Shown: positions 6,860 through 13,144, counted from the first letter of the stretch. The stretch: 13,640 nt of DNA from Solirubrobacterales bacterium (GCA_013696535.1 JACCYI010000107.1:1-13640); one strand, 5' to 3'. Numbers and translations are program-made. Notes: generated by a model not told the origin, from the letters alone.

Positions 6860-7346
6860 ACGACGCGGGATCCACCGTGCCCCAGACGCCCGGGCCGCGG
6901 CGGTGCTCGTAGATCAGGTTGGTCTCTGCGTGTGCGACCGCCGGATGGGTCGCGAGGTGACCCACCACGAACTCCCGGAGCCCGTGGGTGTCGGGCGCGG
7001 CGATCCACAGCAGGTAGTCGTTGACGCCCGTCATGTGGAAGACCGACAGCACGCCGGGAAGGCCTCGGACCGCTTGGGTGAAGTCCTCGATCTGCTCGCG
7101 GGCGTGGACCGCCAGGCGGATCGCGACGATGGCTTGCAATGGGCGCCCCAGAGCGGCCAGATCGATCTCGGCGTGGAAGCCGAGCAGCACGCCGGCCTCG
7201 CGCAGGGCGTTCACCCGCGCCAGACAGGTGGATGGCGCCACCCCTACCCGCTCGGCCAGCCTCGCATTGGGAATCCGGGCATCGGCGCTTAGCGCTTCGA
7301 GGATGGCCAGATCGACGGCGTCGAGCGTCGGTCGATTGTTCGGCAT
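6858..7346 (-). CDS. Lrp/AsnC-family transcriptional regulator
   Basis: The 162-residue protein has the family's usual length and two-domain plan. The N-terminal winged helix-turn-helix starts at LDAVDLAILEALSADARIPN (8-27), with recognition region LAERVGVAPSTCLARVNALR (30-49). The C-terminal ligand-sensing (RAM/AsnC) domain covers about 70-152 and contains HMTGVNDYLLWIA (104-116). Such proteins form dimers to octamers and respond to amino acids. The frame is open upstream to 8006, but that stretch is antisense to cbs; ATG 7346 gives the normal start. The gene is divergent from cbs-metB, so control of sulfur amino acid metabolism and of itself is the natural inference. A perfect 7-6-7 inverted repeat covers its start codon and putative -10 box. 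There is no Shine-Dalgarno; CATAGT lies 7 bases before the ATG. Confidence 0.94.
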   Translation of the reverse strand: MPNNRPTLDAVDLAILEALSADARIPNARLAERVGVAPSTCLARVNALREAGVLLGFHAEIDLAALGRPLQAIVAIRLAVHAREQIEDFTQAVRGLPGVLSVFHMTGVNDYLLWIAAPDTHGLREFVVGHLATHPAVAHAETNLIYEHRRGPGVWGTVDPAS

Positions 7347-7361
7347 AGACCGCACTATGCC
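7342..7361. promoter_or_regulatory. Perfect inverted repeat over the Lrp start, likely autoregulatory operator
   Basis: GGCATAG (7342-7348) and CTATGCC (7355-7361) are exact inverted copies with a 6-base spacer. The element includes the regulator's own ATG and overlaps its probable -10 box (CATAGT, minus strand, 7359-7354). A bound Lrp-type dimer here would block its own transcription. Geometry and position are seen directly; binding is inferred. Confidence 0.6.
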
Positions 7362-7366
7362 ATTGC

Positions 7367-7384
7367 TCGCCGCACGATCGGCGA
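7367..7384. promoter_or_regulatory. Second inverted repeat in the Lrp-cbs divergent promoter
   Basis: TCGCCG (7367-7372) and CGGCGA (7379-7384) are exact inverted copies with a 6-base spacer, the same spacer as the first repeat. The centres of the two elements are 24 bases apart. The sequence of the arms differs from the first repeat, so it may be a second binding site, another protein's site, or chance in GC-rich DNA. Confidence 0.35.
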
Positions 7385-7421
7385 ACGTGGTGGCTTCTCT
7401 CGCGTATCCTGCGGCGGGGTG

Positions 7422-7454
7422 TTGGCTTTGCCGTACAGGTGCCACAATGGGGGG
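7422..7454 (+). promoter_or_regulatory. Candidate leaderless promoter for cbs
   Basis: CACAAT (7443-7448) matches the -10 consensus at four of six positions and ends 6 bases before ATG 7455, so transcription could start at the initiation codon. TTGGCT (7422-7427) is a possible -35 but with a short 15-base spacer. The six G bases just before the ATG are too close to act as a normal Shine-Dalgarno. Confidence 0.35.
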
Positions 7455-8843
7455 ATGAGCGCGCTCGACACCACGCCAGTGACGGCCATCCACGAGACCA
7501 TCCTCGACGCGATCGGCGACACACCGCTCGTCCGGCTTGGTCACATGGGCGCCGGCGTGCGGCCGCAGGTCCTCGCCAAGGTCGAGTACATGAACCCAGG
7601 CGGTTCGATCAAGGATCGCGCTGCGATGTACCTCATCGAGGCGGCCGAGCGCGGCGGGCTGCTCCGTCCCGGCGGCACGATCGTCGAGCCGACTTCGGGC
7701 AACACGGGGACCGGGCTGGCCATCGCGGCGCGCCTGAAGGGCTATCGCATGATCGCGGTCATGCCCGACAAGGTCTCGCGCGAGAAGATCGACCTGCTGC
7801 GCGCCTACGGCGCCGAGGTCGTGATGACGCCGGCCAAGGCCGTTCGCGGCTCTGGCGATTCCTACTACGAGGTGGCGGATCGGCTCGCATCGGAGATCCC
7901 GGGCGCCCATCAACCCAACCAGTATTCGAACCAGGCCAACCCCGAAGCGCACTACCGCACGACGGGCCCCGAGATCTGGGAGCAGACGGGCGGGGGTGTG
8001 ACCCATCTCGTGGTCGGCGTCGGCACCGGGGGCACGATCACGGGGGCGGGGCGCTACCTCAAGGAACGCAACCCCGCCATCCAGGTGATCGGTGTGGATC
8101 CCGTCGGCTCGATCTACACGGGTGAGCCCAAGCCCTACCTCGTCGAAGGCGTCGGCAAGGAGTCGTGGCCCGAGACCCTGGATCCGTCCGTCGTCGATTC
8201 CTGGGTCACCGTCGGCGACCGTGACGCGATGCTCACCACCCGGCGCCTCGCGCTGGAGGAGGGCCTGCTCACCGGTGGATCGTGCGGCATGGCGGTGTAC
8301 GGGGCGCTCGAGGTCGCGCGCGGGATCGACGATCGTGACGCCATGGTCGTCGTGATCCTTCCGGACGGCGGGCGCTCCTACCTCTCCAAGGTCTTCAACG
8401 ACGCGTGGATGACCCAGTACGGCTTCCTCGAGCGCTCAGGTGCGCCGACCGTCGGCGACGTCCTGCGCCGCAAGCTGGATGGTGGTGAGATCCCGCCGCT
8501 GGTCACCGTTCGCACTCACGACCGCGTTCGCGATGCCGTGGCGCTGCTGCACGAGCACCGCGTCTCACAGCTGCCGGTGGTCTCCGCGCATGACCCGCAC
8601 GCCGTGGTGGGCTCGATCGGCGAGCGTGGACTGCTCAAGCGCGCCGTGGCCGATCCGACCATCCTGGGCACCGAAGTCACCGAGGTCATGGAGCCGCCCT
8701 TCCCCGCCGTCTCGGTGGGCGACGGGGTGGGCGAGGCGGTTGCGCTGCTGGCCGGGGACCTACAGGCCCTGATGGTCATGGTCGACGGGCGCGCGGCGGG
8801 CATCGTGACACGGGCGGACCTGCTCGAAGCTCTCGCTCGATGA
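7455..8843 (+). CDS. cbs: Cystathionine beta-synthase with C-terminal CBS-domain pair
   Basis: The 462-residue enzyme joins serine and homocysteine to cystathionine with PLP. The fold-type II core (about 10-320) has MNPGGSIKDRAAMYLIEAAE with PLP lysine Lys53, the substrate loop EPTSGNTGTGLA (78-89), and phosphate-binding GVGTGGTITGAG (188-199). Two CBS motifs follow (about 331-395 and 405-460: PTVGDVLRR, VSQLPVV, VTEVMEPPFPAVS, GIVTRADLLEAL). These normally sense adenosyl compounds, often S-adenosylmethionine. That tail and the length separate it from plain cysteine synthase; no N-terminal haem motif is present, as usual in bacteria. ATG 7455 is preferred over an in-frame GTG at 7419, which would put 12 non-conserved residues in front. 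It is divergent from the Lrp gene and overlaps metB by an ATGA, the same order as cbs and metB in mycobacteria (recalled). Confidence 0.94.
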   Translation: MSALDTTPVTAIHETILDAIGDTPLVRLGHMGAGVRPQVLAKVEYMNPGGSIKDRAAMYLIEAAERGGLLRPGGTIVEPTSGNTGTGLAIAARLKGYRMIAVMPDKVSREKIDLLRAYGAEVVMTPAKAVRGSGDSYYEVADRLASEIPGAHQPNQYSNQANPEAHYRTTGPEIWEQTGGGVTHLVVGVGTGGTITGAGRYLKERNPAIQVIGVDPVGSIYTGEPKPYLVEGVGKESWPETLDPSVVDSWVTVGDRDAMLTTRRLALEEGLLTGGSCGMAVYGALEVARGIDDRDAMVVVILPDGGRSYLSKVFNDAWMTQYGFLERSGAPTVGDVLRRKLDGGEIPPLVTVRTHDRVRDAVALLHEHRVSQLPVVSAHDPHAVVGSIGERGLLKRAVADPTILGTEVTEVMEPPFPAVSVGDGVGEAVALLAGDLQALMVMVDGRAAGIVTRADLLEALAR

Positions 8844-9943
8844 CCTCGTACTCCTTCGCGACGCGCGCCGTCCACGCCGGTCTCGAGCCCGACCCGACCT
8901 ACGGCTCGGTTATCCCCGCGATCCACCAGACGTCGACCTACGCCCAGCCGGCGCCGGGGAGCTTTGTCGCGGACTTCGACTACGCCCGTTCGGGTAATCC
9001 GACCCGCTCGGCGCTAGAGCTCGCGCTCGGTGAGCTCGAAGGCGGCCTGGGCTCTGCGTTCTCGAGCGGGATGGCCGCGACCCATGCGTTGCTCACCGCC
9101 GCGGCCGCAGCCGGGTCGCACGTCATCCTGCCCGACGACCTCTACGGCGGAACCTATCGCCTCGTCGACAAGGTGCTCGCCCGCTGGGGCCTTGAGTACG
9201 ACCTCGTTGACCAGACCGATCCAGACGCCGTCGCCGCGCTCATCCGGACCGAGACGGCGGTGATCTGGGTCGAGACACCGACCAACCCGACGCTCAACGT
9301 GGTCGACATCGAGGCGATCGTCGCGCGCAAGCGCCACGCGCTCGTCGTCGTGGACAACACCTTCGCGACGCCCGTGATCCAGCGCCCGCTCGAGTTGGGT
9401 GCCGATGCGGTGGTCCACTCCACCACGAAGTACCTCGGAGGCCACTCGGACACGGTGGGAGGCGCCGTGATCGTCCGCGATGCCGAGCTCCATGAGCAGG
9501 TGCGCTTCGTTCAGAACTCAGTCGGTGCGGTGCCCGGGCCGTTTGACTGCTTCCTTGTACATCGCGGGCTGCGAACCTTGCATCTGCGGGTGGCGGCCCA
9601 CACCCAGTCCGCTCGCGCCGTCAGCGAGTTCCTGCGTGATCAGCCCGGCGTTGAGGACGTCCGGTGGCCCGGGTTCGGCGGGATGGTCTCCTTCCGCCAT
9701 CCGGGGGCGGTGACCCTGGCCACCTCGACGAAGCTCTTCACCCTCGCAGAATCGCTCGGCGGGGTCGAATCGCTGATCGAGGTCCCGCAGGTGATGACCC
9801 ATCAGTCCGTCGAGGGGTCGGCGGCCGCAGTGCCCGCCGATCTCGTCCGGCTGTCCTGCGGTGTCGAGGCGCCCGAGGATCTTGTCGAGGACCTCGCCGC
9901 CGCCCTCACGGCCTTGGCCGAGCCGGTGGCCGCCTCGCTCTAG
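8840..9943 (+). CDS. metB: Cystathionine gamma-synthase/gamma-lyase family enzyme, internal segment short
   Basis: The 367-residue Cys/Met-metabolism PLP enzyme has the fold-type I features: [13 protein letters not shown] (48-60), [12 protein letters not shown] (74-85), [14 protein letters not shown] (144-157), VVDNTFATP (170-178) and PLP lysine Lys197 in [16 protein letters not shown]. The C-terminal [15 protein letters not shown] (300-314) and TMTH-like VMTHQSV (318-324) are also conserved. It makes cystathionine from an activated homoserine and cysteine, or as a lyase splits cystathionine to cysteine; with cbs just upstream, reverse transsulfuration is plausible. The family segment between the VxxVxYPG strand and GFGGMVSF is about 17 residues shorter than in E. 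coli MetB: the sequence passes from VEDVRW directly to PGFGGMVSF (271-285). ATG 8840 overlaps the cbs stop by 4 bases. Synthase and lyase cannot be told apart from sequence alone. Confidence 0.92.
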   Translation: MTSYSFATRAVHAGLEPDPTYGSVIPAIHQTSTYAQPAPGSFVADFDYARSGNPTRSALELALGELEGGLGSAFSSGMAATHALLTAAAAAGSHVILPDDLYGGTYRLVDKVLARWGLEYDLVDQTDPDAVAALIRTETAVIWVETPTNPTLNVVDIEAIVARKRHALVVVDNTFATPVIQRPLELGADAVVHSTTKYLGGHSDTVGGAVIVRDAELHEQVRFVQNSVGAVPGPFDCFLVHRGLRTLHLRVAAHTQSARAVSEFLRDQPGVEDVRWPGFGGMVSFRHPGAVTLATSTKLFTLAESLGGVESLIEVPQVMTHQSVEGSAAAVPADLVRLSCGVEAPEDLVEDLAAALTALAEPVAASL

Positions 9944-9960
9944 CAGCGAAGCGGCCGCCG
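9924..9960. terminator. Long hairpin over the metB stop, likely bidirectional terminator
   Basis: Arms 9924-9939 and 9945-9960 pair at 15 of 16 positions (one G-T wobble, one C-A mismatch) around loop CTAGC. Arm ends are CGGTGGCCGC and GCGGCCGCCG. The element holds the metB TAG and lies between convergent genes metB and the GlsB-type gene. No T-run follows on either strand, so it may act as a stability or factor-dependent end. It is the strongest stem noticed in the window. Confidence 0.55.
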
Positions 9961-9972
9961 AACCCAGGAGTC

Positions 9973-10248
9973 CTAGCGAGCCAGACGGCTGCGATCGGCA
10001 CCCTTGCCGATCGTCGCGCGGTATCCGATCAGCAGGATCATCGTGCCGATGATCGCGCCGACCAGACCACCGAGGTCGAAGATCTCATTGTCCCCGATTC
10101 CGAGCAGCTCCGTGAAGATGAAGAAGCCGATCAGGGATCCCACGATTCCAAGCAGGATCGTGACGAAGAAGCCCCCGGGGTCCTTACCGGGAAGGAGGGC
10201 TTTGGCGATGAATCCGGCTACGAGGCCGAGGATGAGTGCTCCGATCAT
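9973..10248 (-). CDS. GlsB/YeaQ/YmgE-family small membrane protein
   Basis: This 91-residue hydrophobic protein fits the transglycosylase-associated/GlsB family in length and layout. Three membrane segments are visible at about 2-18 (IGALILGLVAGFIAKAL), 27-48 and 58-76. Between them lie LLPGKDPGGF (18-27), the family's conserved glycine-rich loop, and a short acidic loop GDNEIFD (52-58). The tail is basic (GYRATIGKGADRSRLAR). Relatives are linked to general stress responses, but their biochemical job is not established. The frame is open upstream to 10476; ATG 10248 gives the family N-terminus MIGALILGL. The gene is convergent with metB across a strong hairpin and divergent from the BKACE gene. 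GGGTAG lies just upstream, 14 bases from a GTTG, a pattern that resembles SigB-type promoters. Confidence 0.87.
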   Translation of the reverse strand: MIGALILGLVAGFIAKALLPGKDPGGFFVTILLGIVGSLIGFFIFTELLGIGDNEIFDLGGLVGAIIGTMILLIGYRATIGKGADRSRLAR

Positions 10249-10254
10249 GGACGT

Positions 10255-10316
10255 CCGACTACCCGCATCCGGGTGTGCCAACCTTGCCATCCGTCCAGGG
10301 CGGCTCCGGTAGTCGG
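10255..10316. promoter_or_regulatory. Divergent promoter region bounded by a perfect 9-base inverted repeat
   Basis: CCGACTACC (10255-10263) and GGTAGTCGG (10308-10316) are exact inverted copies separated by 44 bases. Each arm lies just upstream of a start codon, so both divergent genes carry GGTAGTCGG 6-11 bases before their ATG, in the same orientation relative to the gene. Toward the GlsB-type gene, GTTG-14 bases-GGGTAG resembles a SigB-type promoter. Toward the BKACE gene, TTGCCA (10284-10289), then 18 bases, then GGTAGT (10308-10313) is a candidate -35/-10 pair. The 9-mer may be a shared -10 region or a pair of operators. Confidence 0.45.
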
Positions 10317-10327
10317 GACGCGTACGT

Positions 10328-11200
10328 ATGACCTCGGACCCTCCAGTCATCATCACGTGCTCAATCTCGGGCGCCGTCGCCGATCGGGCGCAATGTCCGG
10401 CCATTCCGTATACGCCCGACGAGTACGCGGCCGAAGCCCGGCGGGCCGTGGACGAAGGTGCCGCGATGATCCACATCCACGCCCGTGACCCGCAGACCGG
10501 CGTGCCCTCCTATGAGGTGGAGGACTTCCGGGCGATCACGGCGGCGATCCGCGGCGCTGTGAACGACGTGATCATCAACTACTCGACGGGAGCGATCGGC
10601 GTTCCGATCGAGCGGCGGCTCGCCTATCTGCGCGAGCTGCGGCCGGACGTCGCCGCCTTGAACATGGGCTCGATGAACTACGCGAAGTGGTCCGCGCGCC
10701 GCCGCGACTTCGTCTTCGCAACCGTCTTCGAGAACTCGTTCGAGACGATCGTGACCTTCGTGAAGGAGATGGGGAAGCTCGGCATCCGGCCCGAGCACGA
10801 GTGCTTCGACGCAGGGCACATCGGCAACCTGGACCCTCTGATCGCCATGGGCCTCGTTCAAGCGCCGCTGCAGATCTCGTGCGCGATGGGTGTGCTGGGC
10901 GGGATCCGGCCGAGCGCCCGCAATCTCGCGCATATGGCCGACCAGATCCCGGACGGTCCACACAACTGGGGTGTCATCGGGATCGGGCGCGATCAGTGGT
11001 GCATGGTGGCCGCGGCGCTGACCCTCGGCGGAAACGTGCGCGTCGGCCTTGAAGACAACTTCTACCTGCCCGATGGGAGCATGGCTCGCTCCAACGGCGA
11101 CCTCGTCGCACGGGCGCGACGGCTGACCGAGGACGTCGGGCGGCGGGTCGCCGGCGTCGCGGAGGCTCGCGAGCGGTTGGGTCTGGAAGGGGCGCCGTGA
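10328..11200 (+). CDS. Beta-keto acid cleavage enzyme (BKACE/Kce, DUF849 family)
   Basis: The 290-residue TIM-barrel protein fits BKACE enzymes, which use Zn to condense a beta-keto acid with acetyl-CoA, giving acetoacetate and a new CoA ester. VIITCSISGAV (7-17) is the typical first strand. AAMIHIHARDPQTGVPS (45-61) carries the Zn ligands His49 and His51. NYSTGAIG (84-91) follows, and RVGLEDNFYL (238-247) holds the third ligand Glu242. FDAGHIGNL (160-168) and GVLGGIRP (188-195) are further conserved segments. The founding member acts on 3-keto-5-aminohexanoate in lysine fermentation, but the family covers many beta-keto acids, so the substrate is open. No Shine-Dalgarno is seen before ATG 10328. 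Its TGA overlaps the GTG of the racemase-like gene by 4 bases, so the two are probably made together and may share a substrate route. Confidence 0.9.
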   Translation: MTSDPPVIITCSISGAVADRAQCPAIPYTPDEYAAEARRAVDEGAAMIHIHARDPQTGVPSYEVEDFRAITAAIRGAVNDVIINYSTGAIGVPIERRLAYLRELRPDVAALNMGSMNYAKWSARRRDFVFATVFENSFETIVTFVKEMGKLGIRPEHECFDAGHIGNLDPLIAMGLVQAPLQISCAMGVLGGIRPSARNLAHMADQIPDGPHNWGVIGIGRDQWCMVAAALTLGGNVRVGLEDNFYLPDGSMARSNGDLVARARRLTEDVGRRVAGVAEARERLGLEGAP

Positions 11201-12435
11201 CGCCCCTTCCGCTGGCCGGCATCCGCGTTCTGGACCTGTCCAGATTGCTTCCCGGCGGGTTCTGCTCCCTCATGCTCGCCGACTTCGGCGCCGAGGTCCT
11301 CAAGGTCGAGGACACCCTGAGCGGCGACTACATCCGCTGGGCGCCGCCTCGCGTCGATGGCGCCGAGGCCAGCGCCAGCTCGGCTCTGTTCCTGGCGCTC
11401 AACCGCAACAAGCGGTCGATCCGCATCGACCTCAAGACGGACGGAGGCCGCGAGGTCCTGCTCAAGCTGGCCCGCGAGTACGACGTCGTACTCGAGTCCT
11501 TCCGCCCCGGCGTGCTCGAGCGCCTCGGCGTGGGCTACGAAGCGCTCCGGGCGCAGAACCCGCGCCTCGTCTATTGCGCGATCTCCGGATACGGGCAGGA
11601 CGGTTCCTACGCAAGCCGGTCGGGTCACGACCTCAACTACCTCGGCCTGATCGGCATGCTTGCGCTGTCGGGGGACAGAAACGGCGTGCCGGCGCAGTCG
11701 GCGGCCCAGATCGCCGACCTGGGCGGGGGGGCGCTCATGGCGGCCTTCGGGATCCTCGCCGCGCTGCGTGAGCGCGACCGTTCGGGCGAGGGCCAACTCG
11801 TTGACGTTTCGATGGCCGACGGAGCGCTGTCATGGCTGGCGATGGTGGCGGCCCGCGGGTTCGCCGAGGGCGCCTTCCCGCGGCGGGGGGAGCTCGAGCT
11901 CGGCGGCGCGCTGCTCTGCTACCGCCCCTACGCCTGCGCGGACGGCCACGTCACCCTGGGCGCGCTGGAGCCGAAGTTCTGGCGTGCCTGGTGCCTCGGG
12001 GTCGGGCGCGAGGATCTCCTCGAGCGCCAGTTCGATCCGCCTGGATCTGAGGCCCACCGCGAGGTCGAAGGGATCTTCGCGGCGCGCACGCGCGACGACT
12101 GGGCGGCGTTCGCTTCTCAGCACGACTGCTGCCTAGAACCGCTGCTCGAGCTCGACGAGGCCCTCGGCTCCCATCTCGTGCGGGAGCGCAACATGGTCGT
12201 CGAGCTCGACCAGCCCGGGGCTACGGCCCCCGTGCGCCTCCTCGGCGTACCGGTCAAGCTCTCACGCACGCCGGGCGACCCCACCCGCGCACCTGGCCCG
12301 AGTCTCGGCGCTCACACGGACGAAGTGCTGGCCGCGGCGGGTTATTCCCAGCGCGAGATCGCCGGCCTGATGGAGACCGGGGCGGTTGCCGGCCCGGCGA
12401 CGGACGGCGTGCGCGGCCGCTCCTTCATGGCGTGA
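11197..12435 (+). CDS. CaiB/BaiF family protein, alpha-methylacyl-CoA racemase-like
   Basis: The 412-residue protein belongs to class III CoA transferases/racemases. LAGIRVLDLSRLLPGGFCS (6-24), ADFGAEVLKVED (28-39), LNRNKRSIRIDLKTDGGR (68-85), FRPGVLERLGVGY (102-114) and ISGYGQDGSYASRSGHDLNY (129-148) are family hallmarks. By spacing to the Mycobacterium racemase MCR (His126, Asp156, Glu241), the catalytic set is present: His144, Asp174 (QIADLGGG) and Glu258 (GALEPKFW). Asp145, next to His144, is at the place of the transferase nucleophile, so CoA transfer cannot be excluded. Racemisation would turn (2R)-methylacyl-CoA into the (2S) form that dehydrogenases accept. GTG 11197 overlaps the BKACE stop. 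Its 3' end overlaps the convergent ribbon-helix-helix gene by 11 bases. Confidence 0.9.
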   Translation: MTPLPLAGIRVLDLSRLLPGGFCSLMLADFGAEVLKVEDTLSGDYIRWAPPRVDGAEASASSALFLALNRNKRSIRIDLKTDGGREVLLKLAREYDVVLESFRPGVLERLGVGYEALRAQNPRLVYCAISGYGQDGSYASRSGHDLNYLGLIGMLALSGDRNGVPAQSAAQIADLGGGALMAAFGILAALRERDRSGEGQLVDVSMADGALSWLAMVAARGFAEGAFPRRGELELGGALLCYRPYACADGHVTLGALEPKFWRAWCLGVGREDLLERQFDPPGSEAHREVEGIFAARTRDDWAAFASQHDCCLEPLLELDEALGSHLVRERNMVVELDQPGATAPVRLLGVPVKLSRTPGDPTRAPGPSLGAHTDEVLAAAGYSQREIAGLMETGAVAGPATDGVRGRSFMA

Positions 12436-12853
12436 GGTCAGGGCTACGCGCCCGGTCGATGGCGGCGTCATGCTCGGCGAGGACCCGGTGCACGCCGTTG
12501 TTGATCAGCATCCGGGCGATCTGCGTCGGCGTCACGCCCAGCAGGCGGGCAGCGACCTGCAGCGACTCGTAGTTGTCGGTCGCGATACGCACGTTGACCT
12601 GATGTCCGGCTCGCGACGGCTTCGCGGTCGGCATCGGAAGCCGCGGCCCCTCGAGCAACGCCGATCTCGCCACTTCGGACGCCACTTCGGGCAGGGCGAT
12701 GGCGAGGTCGTACGAAGTCTTCAAGCCGGCCGTGCCGAGCCCGGGGTGCAGCGCGGCCGACATGCGCTGCCGGCTGGGCAGGGCGGTGAGCACCGCATGC
12801 CAGCCATTCGGGTCGATTCGGGAGAGATCAGGCACGGACGGACCGAAGAGCAC
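12425..12853 (-). CDS. Putative ribbon-helix-helix DNA-binding protein, C-terminal part
   Basis: This 142-residue frame starts with GTG 12853. Residues about 85-130 read as strand HQVNVRIAT, helix DNYESLQVAARLLG, turn TPTQ, and helix IARMLINNGVHRVLAEHD, which fits an Arc/MetJ/CopG-type ribbon-helix-helix domain. The upstream part (MLFGPSVPDLSRIDPNGWHA...) is not recognised. Protein-like sequence continues upstream of the GTG in the same frame (DPDDEDPVPDPPLWRDEGDG), with no start codon, until stops near 13005. A good ATG start and Pro-rich N-terminus lie in another frame (see next entry), so this is probably the larger part of one 212-residue protein. The stop overlaps the end of the convergent racemase-like gene by 11 bases. 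It lies 3' of the P450 on the same strand. A DNA-binding role is inferred from predicted fold only. Confidence 0.6.
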   Translation of the reverse strand: MLFGPSVPDLSRIDPNGWHAVLTALPSRQRMSAALHPGLGTAGLKTSYDLAIALPEVASEVARSALLEGPRLPMPTAKPSRAGHQVNVRIATDNYESLQVAARLLGVTPTQIARMLINNGVHRVLAEHDAAIDRARSPDLTP

Positions 12854-13062
12854 CCTCCGCTTCGGCAGCGGACCATCGCCCTCGTCCCGCCAGAGCGGCG
12901 GATCCGGGACCGGGTCTTCGTCGTCGGGATCGGCGGTTCGGGCGGTTCGGGCGGATCGGGCGGTTCGAGCGGGGGGTTCGTGCGGAGATCGCTAGTCGGT
13001 GGTAGCCCCTCGCTATCACCGGCTAGCGGTTTCGCAAAGAGGATGTCGTTTTCCGTGGGCAT
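12854..13062 (-). pseudogene. Out-of-frame N-terminus of the ribbon-helix-helix gene (frameshift at 9-base repeat)
   Basis: ATG 13062 opens a frame reading MPTENDILFAKPLAGDSEG, then a Pro/Glu/Asp-rich stretch LEPPDPPEPPEPP. Past about 12932 this frame turns into basic, low-quality sequence, while the frame shifted by one base continues DPDDEDPVPDPPLWRDE into the next entry. The switch lies in the last unit of a 9-base repeat that is one base short. Adding one base would give a single 212-residue protein. The cause may be a real mutation, repeat-length switching, a programmed shift, or a sequencing error. TAGGTT lies 7 bases before the ATG, a leaderless-type arrangement. Confidence 0.55.
12932..12966. 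repeat. Four-unit 9-base tandem repeat, one unit a base short
   Basis: On the plus strand the units are GGCGGTTC (12932-12939, 8 bases), GGGCGGTTC, GGGCGGATC and GGGCGGTTC (ending at 12966). They encode the Glu-Pro-Pro/Asp-Pro-Pro linker on the minus strand. The shortened unit is where the coding frame changes. Confidence 0.85.
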
Positions 13063-13093
13063 GGCGCGCAACCTATGCCTGCCCATCGGCACA

Positions 13094-13124
13094 GGTCTAG
13101 ACCCGCTTGTGACAACTCTGTCAC
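13094..13124. promoter_or_regulatory. Paired palindromes upstream of the ribbon-helix-helix gene
   Basis: GGTCTAGACC (13094-13103) is a perfect 10-base palindrome. GTGACA (13109-13114) and TGTCAC (13119-13124) are exact inverted copies around ACTC. Both lie in the 82-base gap between the P450 stop and the ATG at 13062, with centres 18 bases apart. Ribbon-helix-helix proteins usually bind short inverted repeats near their own promoter, so these are operator candidates. TTGTCA within the second palindrome (minus strand) also resembles a -35 box. Confidence 0.45.
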
Positions 13125-13144
13125 CGTTTCCTGCCGACTTCGCC

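Noticed and set aside
7347..8006. Upstream extension of the Lrp frame
   Set aside because: It is antisense to cbs and lacks family similarity; the helix-turn-helix begins right after ATG 7346.
12932..12966. 9-base repeats as a CRISPR or attachment site
   Set aside because: Units are too short, have no spacers, and lie inside coding sequence for a Pro-rich linker.
13109..13124. CRP-type binding site
   Set aside because: GTGA and TCAC half sites are 8 bases apart instead of the 6 needed for the CRP consensus.
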